Below are positions 23,043-32,200 of a DNA stretch of 64,000 bases, piece after piece (within the stretch, counting starts at the first letter, position 1; the number at the start of each line of letters is the position of its first letter). The DNA lies in contig JAURCJ010000001.1 in assembly GCA_030828505.1 (NCBI GenBank), positions 1-64,000 of the forward strand, given 5' to 3'. Below the pieces are notes generated by a model, which saw only the letters and a program-made list of their open reading frames with translations, was not told where the DNA came from and made no database searches. Source of the DNA: Alphaproteobacteria bacterium (GTDB lineage: Bacteria; Pseudomonadota; Alphaproteobacteria; TMED109). Both the position numbers and the translations under genes were made by a program.

Positions 23043-24191
23043 TTAAATATCAGAAGAAGAGCATTCTTCATAAATCTCATCAGGAAGATTATCAGTAGTA
23101 ATTTTATCTTCACCTTTGTTAGATCTCATAGTATTTATGATGTCTATAATTTCATCTGCTTTTTTATTCATACCGATCTTTAAGTATAAATTTATTAAAG
23201 AAAAAGACTGCTCTATGTATTGTTTATAAAATGTATTTTTAGAACTCTCTATTACATTTAGGCCATTTATAAAAGATTTTATCGCTAAATCATATTTTCC
23301 TTGAGCTTTATATAATTCGCCTTGATTATGATAAGCAGCTGCAAAATTTGAATAATCTGAAGATGATAAGTTTTTCCATATAATAATTGCTTCAGAAATA
23401 TATGGGTAAGCTAAATCATATTTGCATTGTTTTTTATATAATACCGCTAAATTATTTAGAACTCTAGCAAAACTAACTGAATTATCTTTTTTATTATTTT
23501 TTCTTATATTTATTAAATTAAGATATATCTCCTCAGCTTCTATAAAATTACCTACCTGTGTAAATAATGCCGCTAAATTCTGCATTGCAGACAAACTAAC
23601 TGAATTATCCTCACTATACTTTTTTGAAATTGTTAGAGCTCTTATTAAATTCATTTGTGCAATTTGCAATTCTTCAATTTTAAGTTGTACCGTTGATAAA
23701 TTGATTAAAGTTCTAGCAAGAAGCATATTGTACCTCTCACCTAATTTTTCATAAATTTCTATTGCCTTTATGAATAAATCTATAGATTCCTCCATTTTTA
23801 AAGAGGATTCATAAACTCTAGCTAGGTTATTATAGCTTTGTGCTACATATCTATGATTAATGCCATAAAATTGCAGCCGTAATTTTAATGATTCTTTAAT
23901 TAAAACCTCTGCTTCTTCAAATTGAAGCAATTCAATTTTAAGTAAGCCTAAGTTATTAAGTGTAGCTGATAATTCAGGACCTAAATTTACTTTTCTTGCT
24001 TCATTTATTGCTTCTATATAATATTTTTCAGAATTATCAAAATCTCTTTCTTTATACGCTTGCATACCTTTTTTATTAATACTTAACCATTTACTATTAT
24101 CAGCTGCAGAACTGAAATTTATTGAAGCTATTATTAAAGTACAAAAAATATATTTATATAATTTTTTCATTTTTGTTAGAGATCCATTCAT
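23043..24191 (-). CDS. Secreted kinesin-light-chain-type TPR protein
   Basis: 382 residues. Signal peptide from the M8 ATG (24170) would be MKKLYKYIFCTLIIASINFSSA; the upstream ATG (24191) is the longest reading and overlaps the preceding gene by 38 bp, so either start is possible. The mature protein is a run of about seven 42-residue repeats of the TPR/kinesin-light-chain type: LGPELSATLNNLGLLKIELLQFEEAEVLIKESLKLR is the clearest, then YVAQSYNNLARVYESSLKMEES and others. The Cys pair near the end (EECSSSD) is unremarkable. It is an outer scaffold of unknown partner. Confidence 0.75.
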   Translation of the reverse strand: MNGSLTKMKKLYKYIFCTLIIASINFSSAADNSKWLSINKKGMQAYKERDFDNSEKYYIEAINEARKVNLGPELSATLNNLGLLKIELLQFEEAEVLIKESLKLRLQFYGINHRYVAQSYNNLARVYESSLKMEESIDLFIKAIEIYEKLGERYNMLLARTLINLSTVQLKIEELQIAQMNLIRALTISKKYSEDNSVSLSAMQNLAALFTQVGNFIEAEEIYLNLINIRKNNKKDNSVSFARVLNNLAVLYKKQCKYDLAYPYISEAIIIWKNLSSSDYSNFAAAYHNQGELYKAQGKYDLAIKSFINGLNVIESSKNTFYKQYIEQSFSLINLYLKIGMNKKADEIIDIINTMRSNKGEDKITTDNLPDEIYEECSSSDI

Positions 24192-24642
24192 CTAAAATTT
24201 CTCTTGGCTTATTTTTATTATAATTTTCTTTGGTTTCTAATGGAGTAGTTAATTCAATTACATAACCATTAGGATCTCTAAAATAGATAGATTTTATAAA
24301 GCCATGATTAGAAATTCCTCTTGTTTCTATATTAGATTTTTTTCCTTTATTAAAGAAATCAATTAAAACTGTCTCTTCTACTTCGAGAGCAATATGAAGA
24401 TCAAAATCATGCCAAGATTTGTATTGTAAAGGATCGTTTAAAACCTCAAAGAATGCTAAGGAAGAAGAATCATCTAAAGAATAAAATGTGTGTAATACTT
24501 TTGTTTTGTCTCCGGTTGCCGTTTCAGAAATCTCGAAAGCTTTTACTAAAGGCAGGCCTAAAAAATCTTCATAAAATTGTCTGGTATCCTCAGAATCAAT
24601 ACACCGATATGCATTATGATGTAATTTTTTTAATTTAATCAT
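24154..24642 (-). CDS. VOC-superfamily (glyoxalase/dioxygenase-like) protein
   Basis: 162 residues from ATG 24642; a TTG at 24657 is rejected because the conserved fold begins at KLKKLHHNAYRC. Two beta-alpha-beta-beta-beta modules are seen. LHHNAYRCIDSEDTRQFYEDFLGL carries the first metal His, HDFDLHIALEV the second, and FRDPNGYVIELTTP the C-terminal Glu. Members include glyoxalases, extradiol dioxygenases and metal-free binding proteins, so the activity is unknown. Cytoplasmic. Its stop overlaps the start of the TPR gene downstream. Confidence 0.8.
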   Translation of the reverse strand: MIKLKKLHHNAYRCIDSEDTRQFYEDFLGLPLVKAFEISETATGDKTKVLHTFYSLDDSSSLAFFEVLNDPLQYKSWHDFDLHIALEVEETVLIDFFNKGKKSNIETRGISNHGFIKSIYFRDPNGYVIELTTPLETKENYNKNKPREILDEWISNKNEKII

Positions 24643-24836
24643 AAATAAATTATCCAATATTTAAGATATAGAATACTATTAAATAATATAAAAAATTATT
24701 ATATCAATAAAATAATAAATATACTTATCCACATTTTACTAGGGAATGTATAAAAATTAAATAAAACTACTATATGTTGACATTTGACTTAAAATATTTC
24801 AAAGTAGATCGACTTAATAAACAAGGGGAGTTTTAT

Positions 24837-25064
24837 ATGTCACTAATAAATAGTATAAAAGGCACAATCGGTGCTTTAACTGAACTAGCTATTATGCTCT
24901 TAGCGCTAGCTATAGCAGCACAACTTCTAGTTGGCTCAGGAAACATGTCTTTTTTCGGAAGCGTAGTAACAAATGTTATCTCGCTAGTAAATCAGCTCGG
25001 TAATGCTGGATTAGCCGGTTTGATTTCGGTTGGCATTATTATGTGGCTTTTCGGAAAAAAATAA
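24837..25064 (+). CDS. Small two-helix membrane protein, family copy 1
   Basis: 75 residues from ATG 24837, chosen because GGGGAG precedes it; an upstream ATG at 24774 lacks a site. Two spans at about 13-33 (LTELAIMLLALAIAAQLLVG) and 55-73 (GLAGLISVGIIMWLFG) are joined by a polar stretch with FFGSVVTN. The layout (E in helix 1, glycine-rich helix 2) is repeated in the gene at 25170, so the two are paralogues. Homologous small proteins occur in marine alphaproteobacteria, I believe, but no function is known to me. The 194 bp upstream contain a perfect DnaA box (24725-24733). Confidence 0.65.
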   Translation: MSLINSIKGTIGALTELAIMLLALAIAAQLLVGSGNMSFFGSVVTNVISLVNQLGNAGLAGLISVGIIMWLFGKK

Positions 25065-25073
25065 AATAAGTAT

Positions 25074-25109
25074 AAAGTTATAAAAATTATTTTATAACTT
25101 TTTCTATTT
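25074..25109 (+). terminator. A+T-rich hairpin terminator after the first small membrane protein
   Basis: Perfect 12-bp stem AAAGTTATAAAA (25074-25085)/TTTTATAACTTT (25090-25101) with a 4-nt loop, followed by TTCTATTT. Only two of the twelve pairs are G-C, so its stability is modest. Confidence 0.6.
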
Positions 25110-25114
25110 ATATG

Positions 25115-25148
25115 CGCTCTATTTTTTAGTTTATTATAAAATAGAGCG
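25115..25148. repeat. 11-bp perfect inverted repeat between the small membrane protein genes
   Basis: CGCTCTATTTT (25115-25125) and AAAATAGAGCG (25138-25148) with a 12-nt spacer. It ends 21 bp before the start of the second gene and has no U-tract on either side, so it may be a leader hairpin or an operator rather than a terminator. Confidence 0.7.
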
Positions 25149-25169
25149 TTATATAAAAAGGATTAAATC

Positions 25170-25433
25170 ATGGAAAACATTCTAAAAAAATATTCTGCTC
25201 AAGTTACCTCTCTTAGTAAGTTTATTTGGAAGTTATCCGAACTAGGTTTAGCAATAGCAATAGCAGGACTTGTACTATTTCTTCTGTTAGGAGATAACTC
25301 TGGTGCGTTTCCTATTAGCGTAGCAGCAAACTTTACTGAAATAGCTAATTCTTTAGGACCAAAAGGTATATCTGCAATATTAGCTGCAGCAGTATTTATT
25401 CTAGTTTCTAAAAGATTAATAGATAAAAAATAA
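25170..25433 (+). CDS. Small two-helix membrane protein, family copy 2
   Basis: 87 residues, start ATG after AAGGA. Two spans at about 22-42 (LGLAIAIAGLVLFLLLG) and 62-82 (GPKGISAILAAAVFILVS). The polar N-terminal tail, the ELG entry to helix 1 and the ASN-GPKG turn before helix 2 parallel the gene at 24837, so the two are paralogues that have diverged strongly. It is flanked by inverted repeats on both sides. Function unknown; a regulator of membrane tension or a partner for larger complexes cannot be inferred. Confidence 0.65.
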   Translation: MENILKKYSAQVTSLSKFIWKLSELGLAIAIAGLVLFLLLGDNSGAFPISVAANFTEIANSLGPKGISAILAAAVFILVSKRLIDKK

Positions 25434-25460
25434 TAGATATTATTGACATCAAACATAACT

Positions 25461-25487
25461 AAGTTTAAATATGCCTCTTATTTAAAC
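25461..25487 (+). promoter_or_regulatory. Palindrome in the rpmJ promoter/leader
   Basis: Perfect 9-bp repeat AGTTTAAAT (25461-25469)/ATTTAAACT (25479-25487) with a 9-nt spacer. TTGACA at 25442-25447 and TTAAAT at 25464-25469 (16-nt spacing) make a possible promoter whose -10 lies inside the left arm, so the palindrome could be an operator or a leader hairpin just before the ribosome-binding site. Confidence 0.4.
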
Positions 25488-25501
25488 TGTAGGAAATTAT
25501 T

Positions 25502-25627
25502 ATGAAAGTTTTAAAATCTCTTAAAAGTGCAAAACTCCGTGACAAAGATTGCAAAGTAATCAAGCGTTATGGAAAAACTTTTGTTATAAATAAAAAGAAT
25601 CCTAGGCTTAAAGCAAGACAAGGTTAA
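25502..25627 (+). CDS. rpmJ: 50S ribosomal protein L36 (cysteine-poor form)
   Basis: 41 residues: [18 protein letters not shown], then [21 protein letters not shown]. The end [14 protein letters not shown] is diagnostic of L36. Only one Cys remains, so the Zn-ribbon form (four metal ligands) is not present; this cysteine-poor type is usual in alphaproteobacteria. Start ATG follows TAGGAAA. It is small and often missed in gene calling. The upstream palindrome may control it. Confidence 0.95.
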   Translation: MKVLKSLKSAKLRDKDCKVIKRYGKTFVINKKNPRLKARQG

Positions 25628-25629
25628 TT

Positions 25630-26919
25630 TTAATCATTTGTAATTAAAATTGCTCTAAAATCATTTACATTAGTATGAGTTGGACCAATTTTTACTATAT
25701 CCCCGAGTATATTAAAAAAAGAATAAGCATCATTTCTTTCTAAATAATTTTTTGGATTTAAACCCTTACTATAAGCTCTTTCAAGAGTATCAGGAAATAT
25801 AATAGCTCCAGCATTATCCTCACTACCATCAATACCATCAGTATCACAAGCGATTGCATAAACATTACTAGATGAACCTAAAGCAATAACTAACGAAAGT
25901 AAAAATTGAGTATTTCTTCCTCCTTTTCCATTTTCTTTATTTATTGTAACCGTTGTCTCTCCTCCTGATAAAATGCATAAAGGCTTTTTTGCGGGTTGTC
26001 CAAATCTAATTACTTGCTTAACAATTGCTGCATGAACTAACCCTACATCATTTGACTCTCCTTCTATTGAATCACTTAAAACTAAAGTATTAAAATTTTT
26101 TCTTTCTGCAACTTTTGCAGCTTTTAAAAGAGCATTCTGTGGTTTTGCAATAATATTAAATTCTGAATTTTTAAATATTTTATCTTTCTGCTTGGGAGTT
26201 TCATATTTATTAGACCTTAAAACATCATCAATATTTTTAGAACATACAATATTATATTTAGATAAAACTTCTATAGCATCCTTATTAGTAGTATGATCAG
26301 GGTAAGTTGGACCTGAAGCGATCGTACCAAAATCATCTCCTGGAACATCACTTATAGCTAAGGTAATTACTTCAGCAGGATAAGCAAAACTAGCTAATTT
26401 TCCTCCTTTAACATTAGATAAATGTTTTCTAACTGCATTAATTTCTGAAATAGTAGCTCCACTTCTTAATAATTCATTTGTTAAATCTTGTTTTTCTTTT
26501 AAACTTATCTTGTCTATAGGCGAAACTAGTAATGAAGAACCTCCTCCAGATATTAATACTATTACTAGATCTTTAGAATTAAGTGGTTTTAATAAATTAA
26601 TAATATCATTCGTTGCATCCAAACCTGATTTATCTGGGACTGGATGAGAAGCCTCTATAATTTTAATATTTTTACATTTCCTCTTATGGCCATATCTAGT
26701 AACTACAATACCCTCTAATTTTTTATAACCTTTACTAATCCAAGCTAATTCAAACACTCTAGCCATTTCGGCAGAAGCTTTACCAGCACCTATTACTATT
26801 GTCTTTCCAGAAGGCTGCTTATTAGGAATATATTTTTTCATTAAGTTTTTTGGATGAGAAATTAGTACAGCTTCATCAAACATTTTTAACAAAAATTTCT
26901 TATAATGATTATTTTTCAT
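25630..26919 (-). CDS. Glycerate 2-kinase (MOFRL/TtuD type)
   Basis: 429 residues. The N-terminal DUF4147 domain carries VIGAGKASAEMA and VLISGGGSSLLVSP, and the C-terminal MOFRL domain CDTDGIDGSEDNAGA. The enzyme makes 2-phosphoglycerate from glycerate and ATP; the older name hydroxypyruvate reductase for this family is usually wrong. It lets the cell use glycerate from glyoxylate, serine or tartrate metabolism. It sits convergent and 2 bp from rpmJ. No other glyoxylate genes lie in the window. Confidence 0.9.
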   Translation of the reverse strand: MKNNHYKKFLLKMFDEAVLISHPKNLMKKYIPNKQPSGKTIVIGAGKASAEMARVFELAWISKGYKKLEGIVVTRYGHKRKCKNIKIIEASHPVPDKSGLDATNDIINLLKPLNSKDLVIVLISGGGSSLLVSPIDKISLKEKQDLTNELLRSGATISEINAVRKHLSNVKGGKLASFAYPAEVITLAISDVPGDDFGTIASGPTYPDHTTNKDAIEVLSKYNIVCSKNIDDVLRSNKYETPKQKDKIFKNSEFNIIAKPQNALLKAAKVAERKNFNTLVLSDSIEGESNDVGLVHAAIVKQVIRFGQPAKKPLCILSGGETTVTINKENGKGGRNTQFLLSLVIALGSSSNVYAIACDTDGIDGSEDNAGAIIFPDTLERAYSKGLNPKNYLERNDAYSFFNILGDIVKIGPTHTNVNDFRAILITND

Positions 26920-26982
26920 TCGACTTATTCTCTCATCTAATTATATCTTTTTGTTAGATACAATTAATTACTTTGGATAATT

Positions 26983-27780
26983 ATGACAATTAATAATTAT
27001 ATAAATATAAAGAAAAAATGTCCTTCACTTCCCATCTTATTTAGCTGCGATCATGCTTCAAATTTAATACCTAATCAATATAAAAAACTATGCTTGGAAG
27101 AAAATATACTTCAAAGCCATATAGCATATGATATAGGAGCGAAATCAATTACTAAGAAACTGACATCAACATTTAACACAAATGCAATATTAGGAAAATA
27201 TTCCAGACTTTTTATAGATTTGAATAGAGATAAAAACCATGTAAATTGCATTACTGAAAAGAGCGATGAAATTAATATTCCTGGTAATAAAAATTTATCA
27301 AAGTCAGAAAAACTATATAGAATAAAAAATTTTCATCTGACTTACCATAATGAATTAAGTTTAACTTTAAAAAAAATGGATAATTTTTTCTCTTGTAAAA
27401 CTGCTTTGATTTGTATTCATTCATTTACGCCATCATTACATAATAAAATAAAGCGACCTTGGGAGATAGGATTACTCTACAGACATGATAAAAAATTATA
27501 TGAACCTATATTAAAATATTTAAGTGATAATACTGAATACAAAATTGGTAAAAATAAACCTTATAGTGGTTTCGAAGATGTAAATTACACTATGACATGT
27601 CATGGTGAACATGAAAAAAGACACTTTATTTCTATAGAAATTAGAAATGATATATTTGAAAAAAAAAATATAACTAAGTTAAATGAACTATATTTAAAAA
27701 TTAGTAATGCAATTTATTATTCACAACTTAAATTAGGTGAACCTTATAATATTTTTGCAAAAAAGATTAACTTAATTTAA
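26983..27780 (+). CDS. N-formylglutamate amidohydrolase
   Basis: 265 residues. FSCDHASNLIPNQYKKL, SRLFIDLNRD and ALICIHSFTPSLHNK are typical of the family, with the zinc-binding His residues in DHASN and CIHSF. It removes formate from N-formylglutamate or related N-formyl amino acids, the last step of one histidine-degradation route; the other hut genes are not in this window, so a broader N-formyl amino acid role is possible. No signal peptide. Followed closely (24 bp) by the DUF1244 gene. Confidence 0.88.
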   Translation: MTINNYINIKKKCPSLPILFSCDHASNLIPNQYKKLCLEENILQSHIAYDIGAKSITKKLTSTFNTNAILGKYSRLFIDLNRDKNHVNCITEKSDEINIPGNKNLSKSEKLYRIKNFHLTYHNELSLTLKKMDNFFSCKTALICIHSFTPSLHNKIKRPWEIGLLYRHDKKLYEPILKYLSDNTEYKIGKNKPYSGFEDVNYTMTCHGEHEKRHFISIEIRNDIFEKKNITKLNELYLKISNAIYYSQLKLGEPYNIFAKKINLI

Positions 27781-27804
27781 AATATTAAAAATTGGAGAAT
27801 AAAC

Positions 27805-28101
27805 ATGGATAATAATACCAAAGAAAAAATTGAAGCAGCAACATTTAGAAGACTGTTAAAACATTTTCAAGAAAACCCAAATGTACAAAATATAGATTTA
27901 ATGGAATTAGCTGATTTTTGTAGAAATTGTATATCTAAATGGTACTCTGAAGAGTCTTCAAAAAATGGAAACAATATAGATTATGATAATGCTAGAGAAA
28001 TAGTTTATGGTATGCCTTACAAAGATTGGAAAGAAAAATATCAAGCTGAGCAATCCAGTGAAAGAATTTCAAAGCTAAACGATAAATTTCATAAACATTA
28101 A
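27805..28101 (+). CDS. DUF1244 family protein
   Basis: 98 residues, start ATG after GGAG. EAATFRRLLKHFQENPNVQNIDLMELADFCRNCISKWY followed by AREIVYGMPYKDWKEKYQ is the full DUF1244 pattern, with two Cys in FCRNC. The family is common in proteobacteria and has a known helical structure but no established function. It probably shares a transcript with the N-formylglutamate amidohydrolase gene, a pairing I have seen in other alphaproteobacteria but cannot verify. It ends right next to the convergent epimerase gene. Confidence 0.9.
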   Translation: MDNNTKEKIEAATFRRLLKHFQENPNVQNIDLMELADFCRNCISKWYSEESSKNGNNIDYDNAREIVYGMPYKDWKEKYQAEQSSERISKLNDKFHKH

Positions 28102-29076
28102 TTAATTGAAATTATGATAGTTTTTAAACCACTCAATAAATTTAGGAACACCTTCAATTAATTTAGTTCTTGGATTAAAGTTAAAATCTGCTTTTATTTC
28201 AGATATATCTGCATAGGTATTTGTTACATCCCCTTTTTGTAGAGGCTTCATTATTTTAATTGCTTTTTTTCCTAAGCTTTTTTCTATTATTGATATAAAA
28301 TTTAATAAATTTTCTGGTTTATTATTTCCAATATTATAAACTTTGGAAAAGTTTTCATAAGTATCTTGTTTACAAGAGTCTAATATCGATACTGTTCCTG
28401 TAATTATGTCATCTATATAAGTAAAATCTCTTTCCATATTTCCATTATTAAATACTTCAATAGGCTCATCATTTATAATTTTTTTAGTAAAAATCCAAGT
28501 GGCCATATCCGGCCTTCCCCAAGGACCGTAAACTGTAAAAAACCTTAAGCCTATAGTATTTATTCCATATAGATGGTTATAAGTATATGACATAAGCTCA
28601 TCAGATCTTTTCGTTGCGGCATATAAAGAAACTGGAGTATCTACTCTATCCTCAACAGAAAATGGAACTTTTGTGTTTCCCCCATAAACAGAAGAGGAGG
28701 ATGCATAAACTAAATTTTTTATTTTAAAATTTCGACATATTTCTAATACATTCAAATGACCAATAATATTACTCTTGATATATTCCATAGGGGCTTCTAA
28801 TGAATATCTAACTCCTGCTTGTGCTGCAAGGTGACATATTTTTGAAATTCTATGCTTTTTTACTAATTTCTCTAAATCTGAATAATTTGAAATATCAATT
28901 TTTTCAAAATTAAGGTTTTTATATTTTTTTAAATTATTTAATCGATCATATTTTAAATTAACATCATAATAATTAGAAATATTGTCTATCCCTAAAACAT
29001 TATCTCCTCTGTCAAGAAGGTTTCTTGCTAAATTTGATCCGATAAAGCCAGCAACTCCAGTAATTAAAATTGTCAT
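28102..29076 (-). CDS. UDP-glucuronate 4-epimerase-like nucleotide-sugar epimerase
   Basis: 324 residues, extended SDR. The N-terminal GVAGFIGSNLA binds NAD, and D-x-x(NISNYYD)VNLKYDRL is characteristic of the UDP-glucuronate/UDP-galacturonate epimerases (CapI/LpsL). The catalytic Tyr-x3-Lys is in YAATKRSDELM, and RFFTVYGPWGRPDMA is the conserved sugar-binding loop. It feeds surface polysaccharide synthesis in the cytoplasm. No glycosyltransferases sit beside it, so the polymer is not known. The gene stands alone, convergent with DUF1244. Confidence 0.9.
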   Translation of the reverse strand: MTILITGVAGFIGSNLARNLLDRGDNVLGIDNISNYYDVNLKYDRLNNLKKYKNLNFEKIDISNYSDLEKLVKKHRISKICHLAAQAGVRYSLEAPMEYIKSNIIGHLNVLEICRNFKIKNLVYASSSSVYGGNTKVPFSVEDRVDTPVSLYAATKRSDELMSYTYNHLYGINTIGLRFFTVYGPWGRPDMATWIFTKKIINDEPIEVFNNGNMERDFTYIDDIITGTVSILDSCKQDTYENFSKVYNIGNNKPENLLNFISIIEKSLGKKAIKIMKPLQKGDVTNTYADISEIKADFNFNPRTKLIEGVPKFIEWFKNYHNFN

Positions 29077-29177
29077 ATCTTGATAATTTTTCCTAGTTTA
29101 TTTATATCTAGCTTCATTTAAAAATCAGTAATAAAGAAAACTAAATAAATTTGTTTTTAAATTATTTTTAAATAGTA

Positions 29178-29183
29178 TATAAT
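29178..29183 (+). promoter_or_regulatory. Candidate -10 box for iorAB
   Basis: TATAAT at 29178-29183 on the plus strand, 95 bp before the start codon. A clear -35 is missing in this A+T-rich stretch, so only the -10 is proposed. A transcript starting near 29190 would carry the hairpin described next. Confidence 0.35.
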
Positions 29184-29203
29184 AGAAAAACTTTTAGTGT
29201 AAC

Positions 29204-29244
29204 TATTATTGCAGTTCAGGTTTGCAATAATAACTGTTTTTTTT
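29204..29244 (+). terminator. Attenuator-like hairpin in the iorAB leader
   Basis: Perfect 10-bp stem TATTATTGCA (29204-29213)/TGCAATAATA (29223-29232) with a 9-nt loop and, four bases on, eight T (29237-29244). It stands 29 bp upstream of the start codon on the same strand, where no other plus-strand gene would need terminating, so conditional termination is likely. Confidence 0.55.
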
Positions 29245-29272
29245 AATATTATTTTTTAATAGAGTATATATT

Positions 29273-32200
29273 ATGGAATTAAAATTAAATAAAGTTTCTT
29301 TAGATGATAAATATACTCTTGATAAAGGAAGAGTATATATAACGGGTACTCAAGCTTTAGTTAGATTACCAATTATACAAAGACAAAAAGATAAAATTAA
29401 TAATTTAAATACAGCAGCCTTTATATCAGGGTATAGAGGATCACCTCTTGGCATGTACGATAAGACTCTATGGACAGCAAAAAAATTTTTAAATAATAAT
29501 GATATAAATTTTTCATCCGGCTTAAATGAAGACCTAGCGGCAACTGCAGTATGGGGTTCTCAACAATCTGGTTTAATATCTAAAGCTACAAAAGATGGTA
29601 TATTTGGAATATGGTATGGAAAAGGACCTGGAGTGGATAGATCTGGAGATGCTTTTAAACATGCTAATTCAGCTGGTACTTCTCCTCATGGTGGCGTACT
29701 TGCTCTTTTAGGTGATGATCATACTGCTAAATCTTCAACCTTAGCTCATCAAAGTGAATATGCTATGGTTGATGCTCAAATTCCAGTTCTTAACCCTTCA
29801 AATGTTCAGGAGCTTTTAGATTACGGTTTAATAGGTATAGCACTATCTAGATATGCTGGAGTTTGGGTTTCTATGAAATGTGTGACAGCAACTATGGATA
29901 GTTCAGCGTCCGTTAATATAGATTTAGATCGCATTAAGATAAATACTCCTGACTATATTATTCCTGATGAAGGGGTTCATATTAGATGGCCTGATGACGT
30001 TTTAGGACAAGAAGCTCGCTTAAATAAAATTAAAATACCTGCTGTAAAAGCCTTTGCTAAAGCTAATAAAATAAATCACCCAGTTTGGTCTAGTGGTAAA
30101 AAAAATATTGGTATTATCGCTACAGGTAAAGGGTATGCTGAAGTAAGACAAGCTCTATCAGATCTTAGAATAGATGAAGAGTATGCAAATAAAATTGGTT
30201 TACATTTATTTAAAATAGGTATGCCTTGGCCATTAGAAGAGTCTTCTATAATTGAATTCTGTGAGGGTATGGAAGAAGTATTAGTGTTTGAAGAAAAAAG
30301 ACCTTTAGTTGAAGATCAGATAAAAGAAATATTATTTAATAAAACTAATAGACCCCAAAGAATAGTTGGTAAGCGAGATGAAGGAGGTAAAGATTTAATT
30401 TCTTCTACTGGTGAGCTTACACCTGACTTTGTATCAGAAATAATCGCTGACAGAATAACTAGAAATAATAAAGATGAAAACTTATTAAAAAAATTAAGAA
30501 TTATTAAACAAAATGAGCCTGATACAACTACCGTTCAAGGAATTGCCAATAGGACTCCTTATTTTTGCTCAGGTTGTCCACATAATAGTTCTACTAAAGT
30601 TCCTGAAGGTAGTAAAGCTATGGCAGGTATTGGTTGTCATTTCATGGCAGCATGGATGGACAGAGATACTGACCTTTTTACTCATATGGGAGGAGAAGGT
30701 GCTAACTGGATTGGAATGTCATCATACGTTGAAGACAAACACATATTTCAAAATATAGGAGATGGCACTTATACGCATTCAGGGATACTTGCTATCAGAG
30801 CAGCGGTTGCTGCTAAAGTTAACATAACGTATAAAATATTATTTAATGATGCTACTGCCATGACTGGTGGACAACCTGCGGAAGGCGTTCCTACTCCTTC
30901 TAGGATATCTCATCAATTATATGGAGAAGGTGTAAAGAGAATAGCAGTTGTTTCAGATGAGCCAGAAAAATATGGTTTAAATGCTAACTTTGCTGAAGGA
31001 ACAACTATAAATCATAGAAGTGAAATTGATCAAGTACAAAAAGAACTTAGAGCTTGGCCAGGCGTGACTGTTATGATTTATGATCAAACATGCGCTACTG
31101 AAAAGAGAAGAAGAAGAAAAAGAGGGTTAATGGAAGACCCAGATAAAAGAAGTTTTATAAATGATGCTGTTTGTGAAGGCTGTGGCGATTGCTCTAAAGC
31201 ATCTAATTGTATTTCTGTTGAACCGTTAGAAACTAAGTTTGGAAGAAAGCGTAAAGTAAATCAATCCACATGTAATAAAGACTTTAGTTGTGTGGATGGC
31301 TTTTGTCCTTCTTTTGTAACTGTACAAGGTGCAACTCCTAGAAAAAGAAAAAATTCTTCTGCTTCTGACCTTCCAATAGAAATATTTAGTAAATTGCCAA
31401 AACCAAAAGAAATAAATTTAGACAAACCTTTTGATATAGTTGTAACTGGTATAGGTGGCACAGGAGTAGTTACAATAGGAGCGCTTATAGGAATGGCCTC
31501 TCATATAGAGAATAAAGGCGTTAGTGTTTTAGATCAAGTAGGAGTAGCACAAAAAGGGGGTGCTGTCCTTAGTCATATTAGAGTAGCATCAACACCTGAA
31601 AAAATTCACTCTGTCAAAGTTGGAAAAACAAGTGCAGATTTAATTTTGGGTTGTGATATGGTAGTAGTAACTACCTCTCCTGTAAGAGAATTAATGAATA
31701 TTAATACTACACACTCTATTATAAATGACCATGAAACCCCAGTAGCGGGTTTTGTCTTAGATCCTGATCACTCATTTGGGGGGAAACGTATCCGTCAAAT
31801 TATAGAAAAGTCTTCAAAAGAAACAAACTTTATAAATGCAATAAAAATTGCTACAGCAATGTTTGGAGATTCTATAGCTTCAAATATGTTTATAACTGGC
31901 TATGCTTTGCAAAAGGGCTTTATTCCAGTTCTACCAGAAAGCATGGAAGAAGCAATCAAGTTAAATAATATTGCCGTATCTATGAATTTATCAGCATTTA
32001 GATGGGGAAGAATGGCTGCACATGATTTCAGCTACGTAGAAAAAGAAGCTGCTCCATTTATGAGTAATATAGAAATTGATAAAGATAAATACGGACTTAA
32101 GGATATAATTAAAGATAGAAAGAGCTTTCTTAAAAATTATCAAAATGAAAGTTATGCAAATAGTTATATAGATTTTGTTAATAAAACAATTGCGAGTGAG

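Noticed and set aside
24725-24733. A single perfect DnaA box as evidence of an origin of replication
   Set aside because: One box with no box cluster and no origin-type neighbours (parAB, hemE, gidA, dnaA, dnaN) is not enough; nine-base matches also arise by chance.
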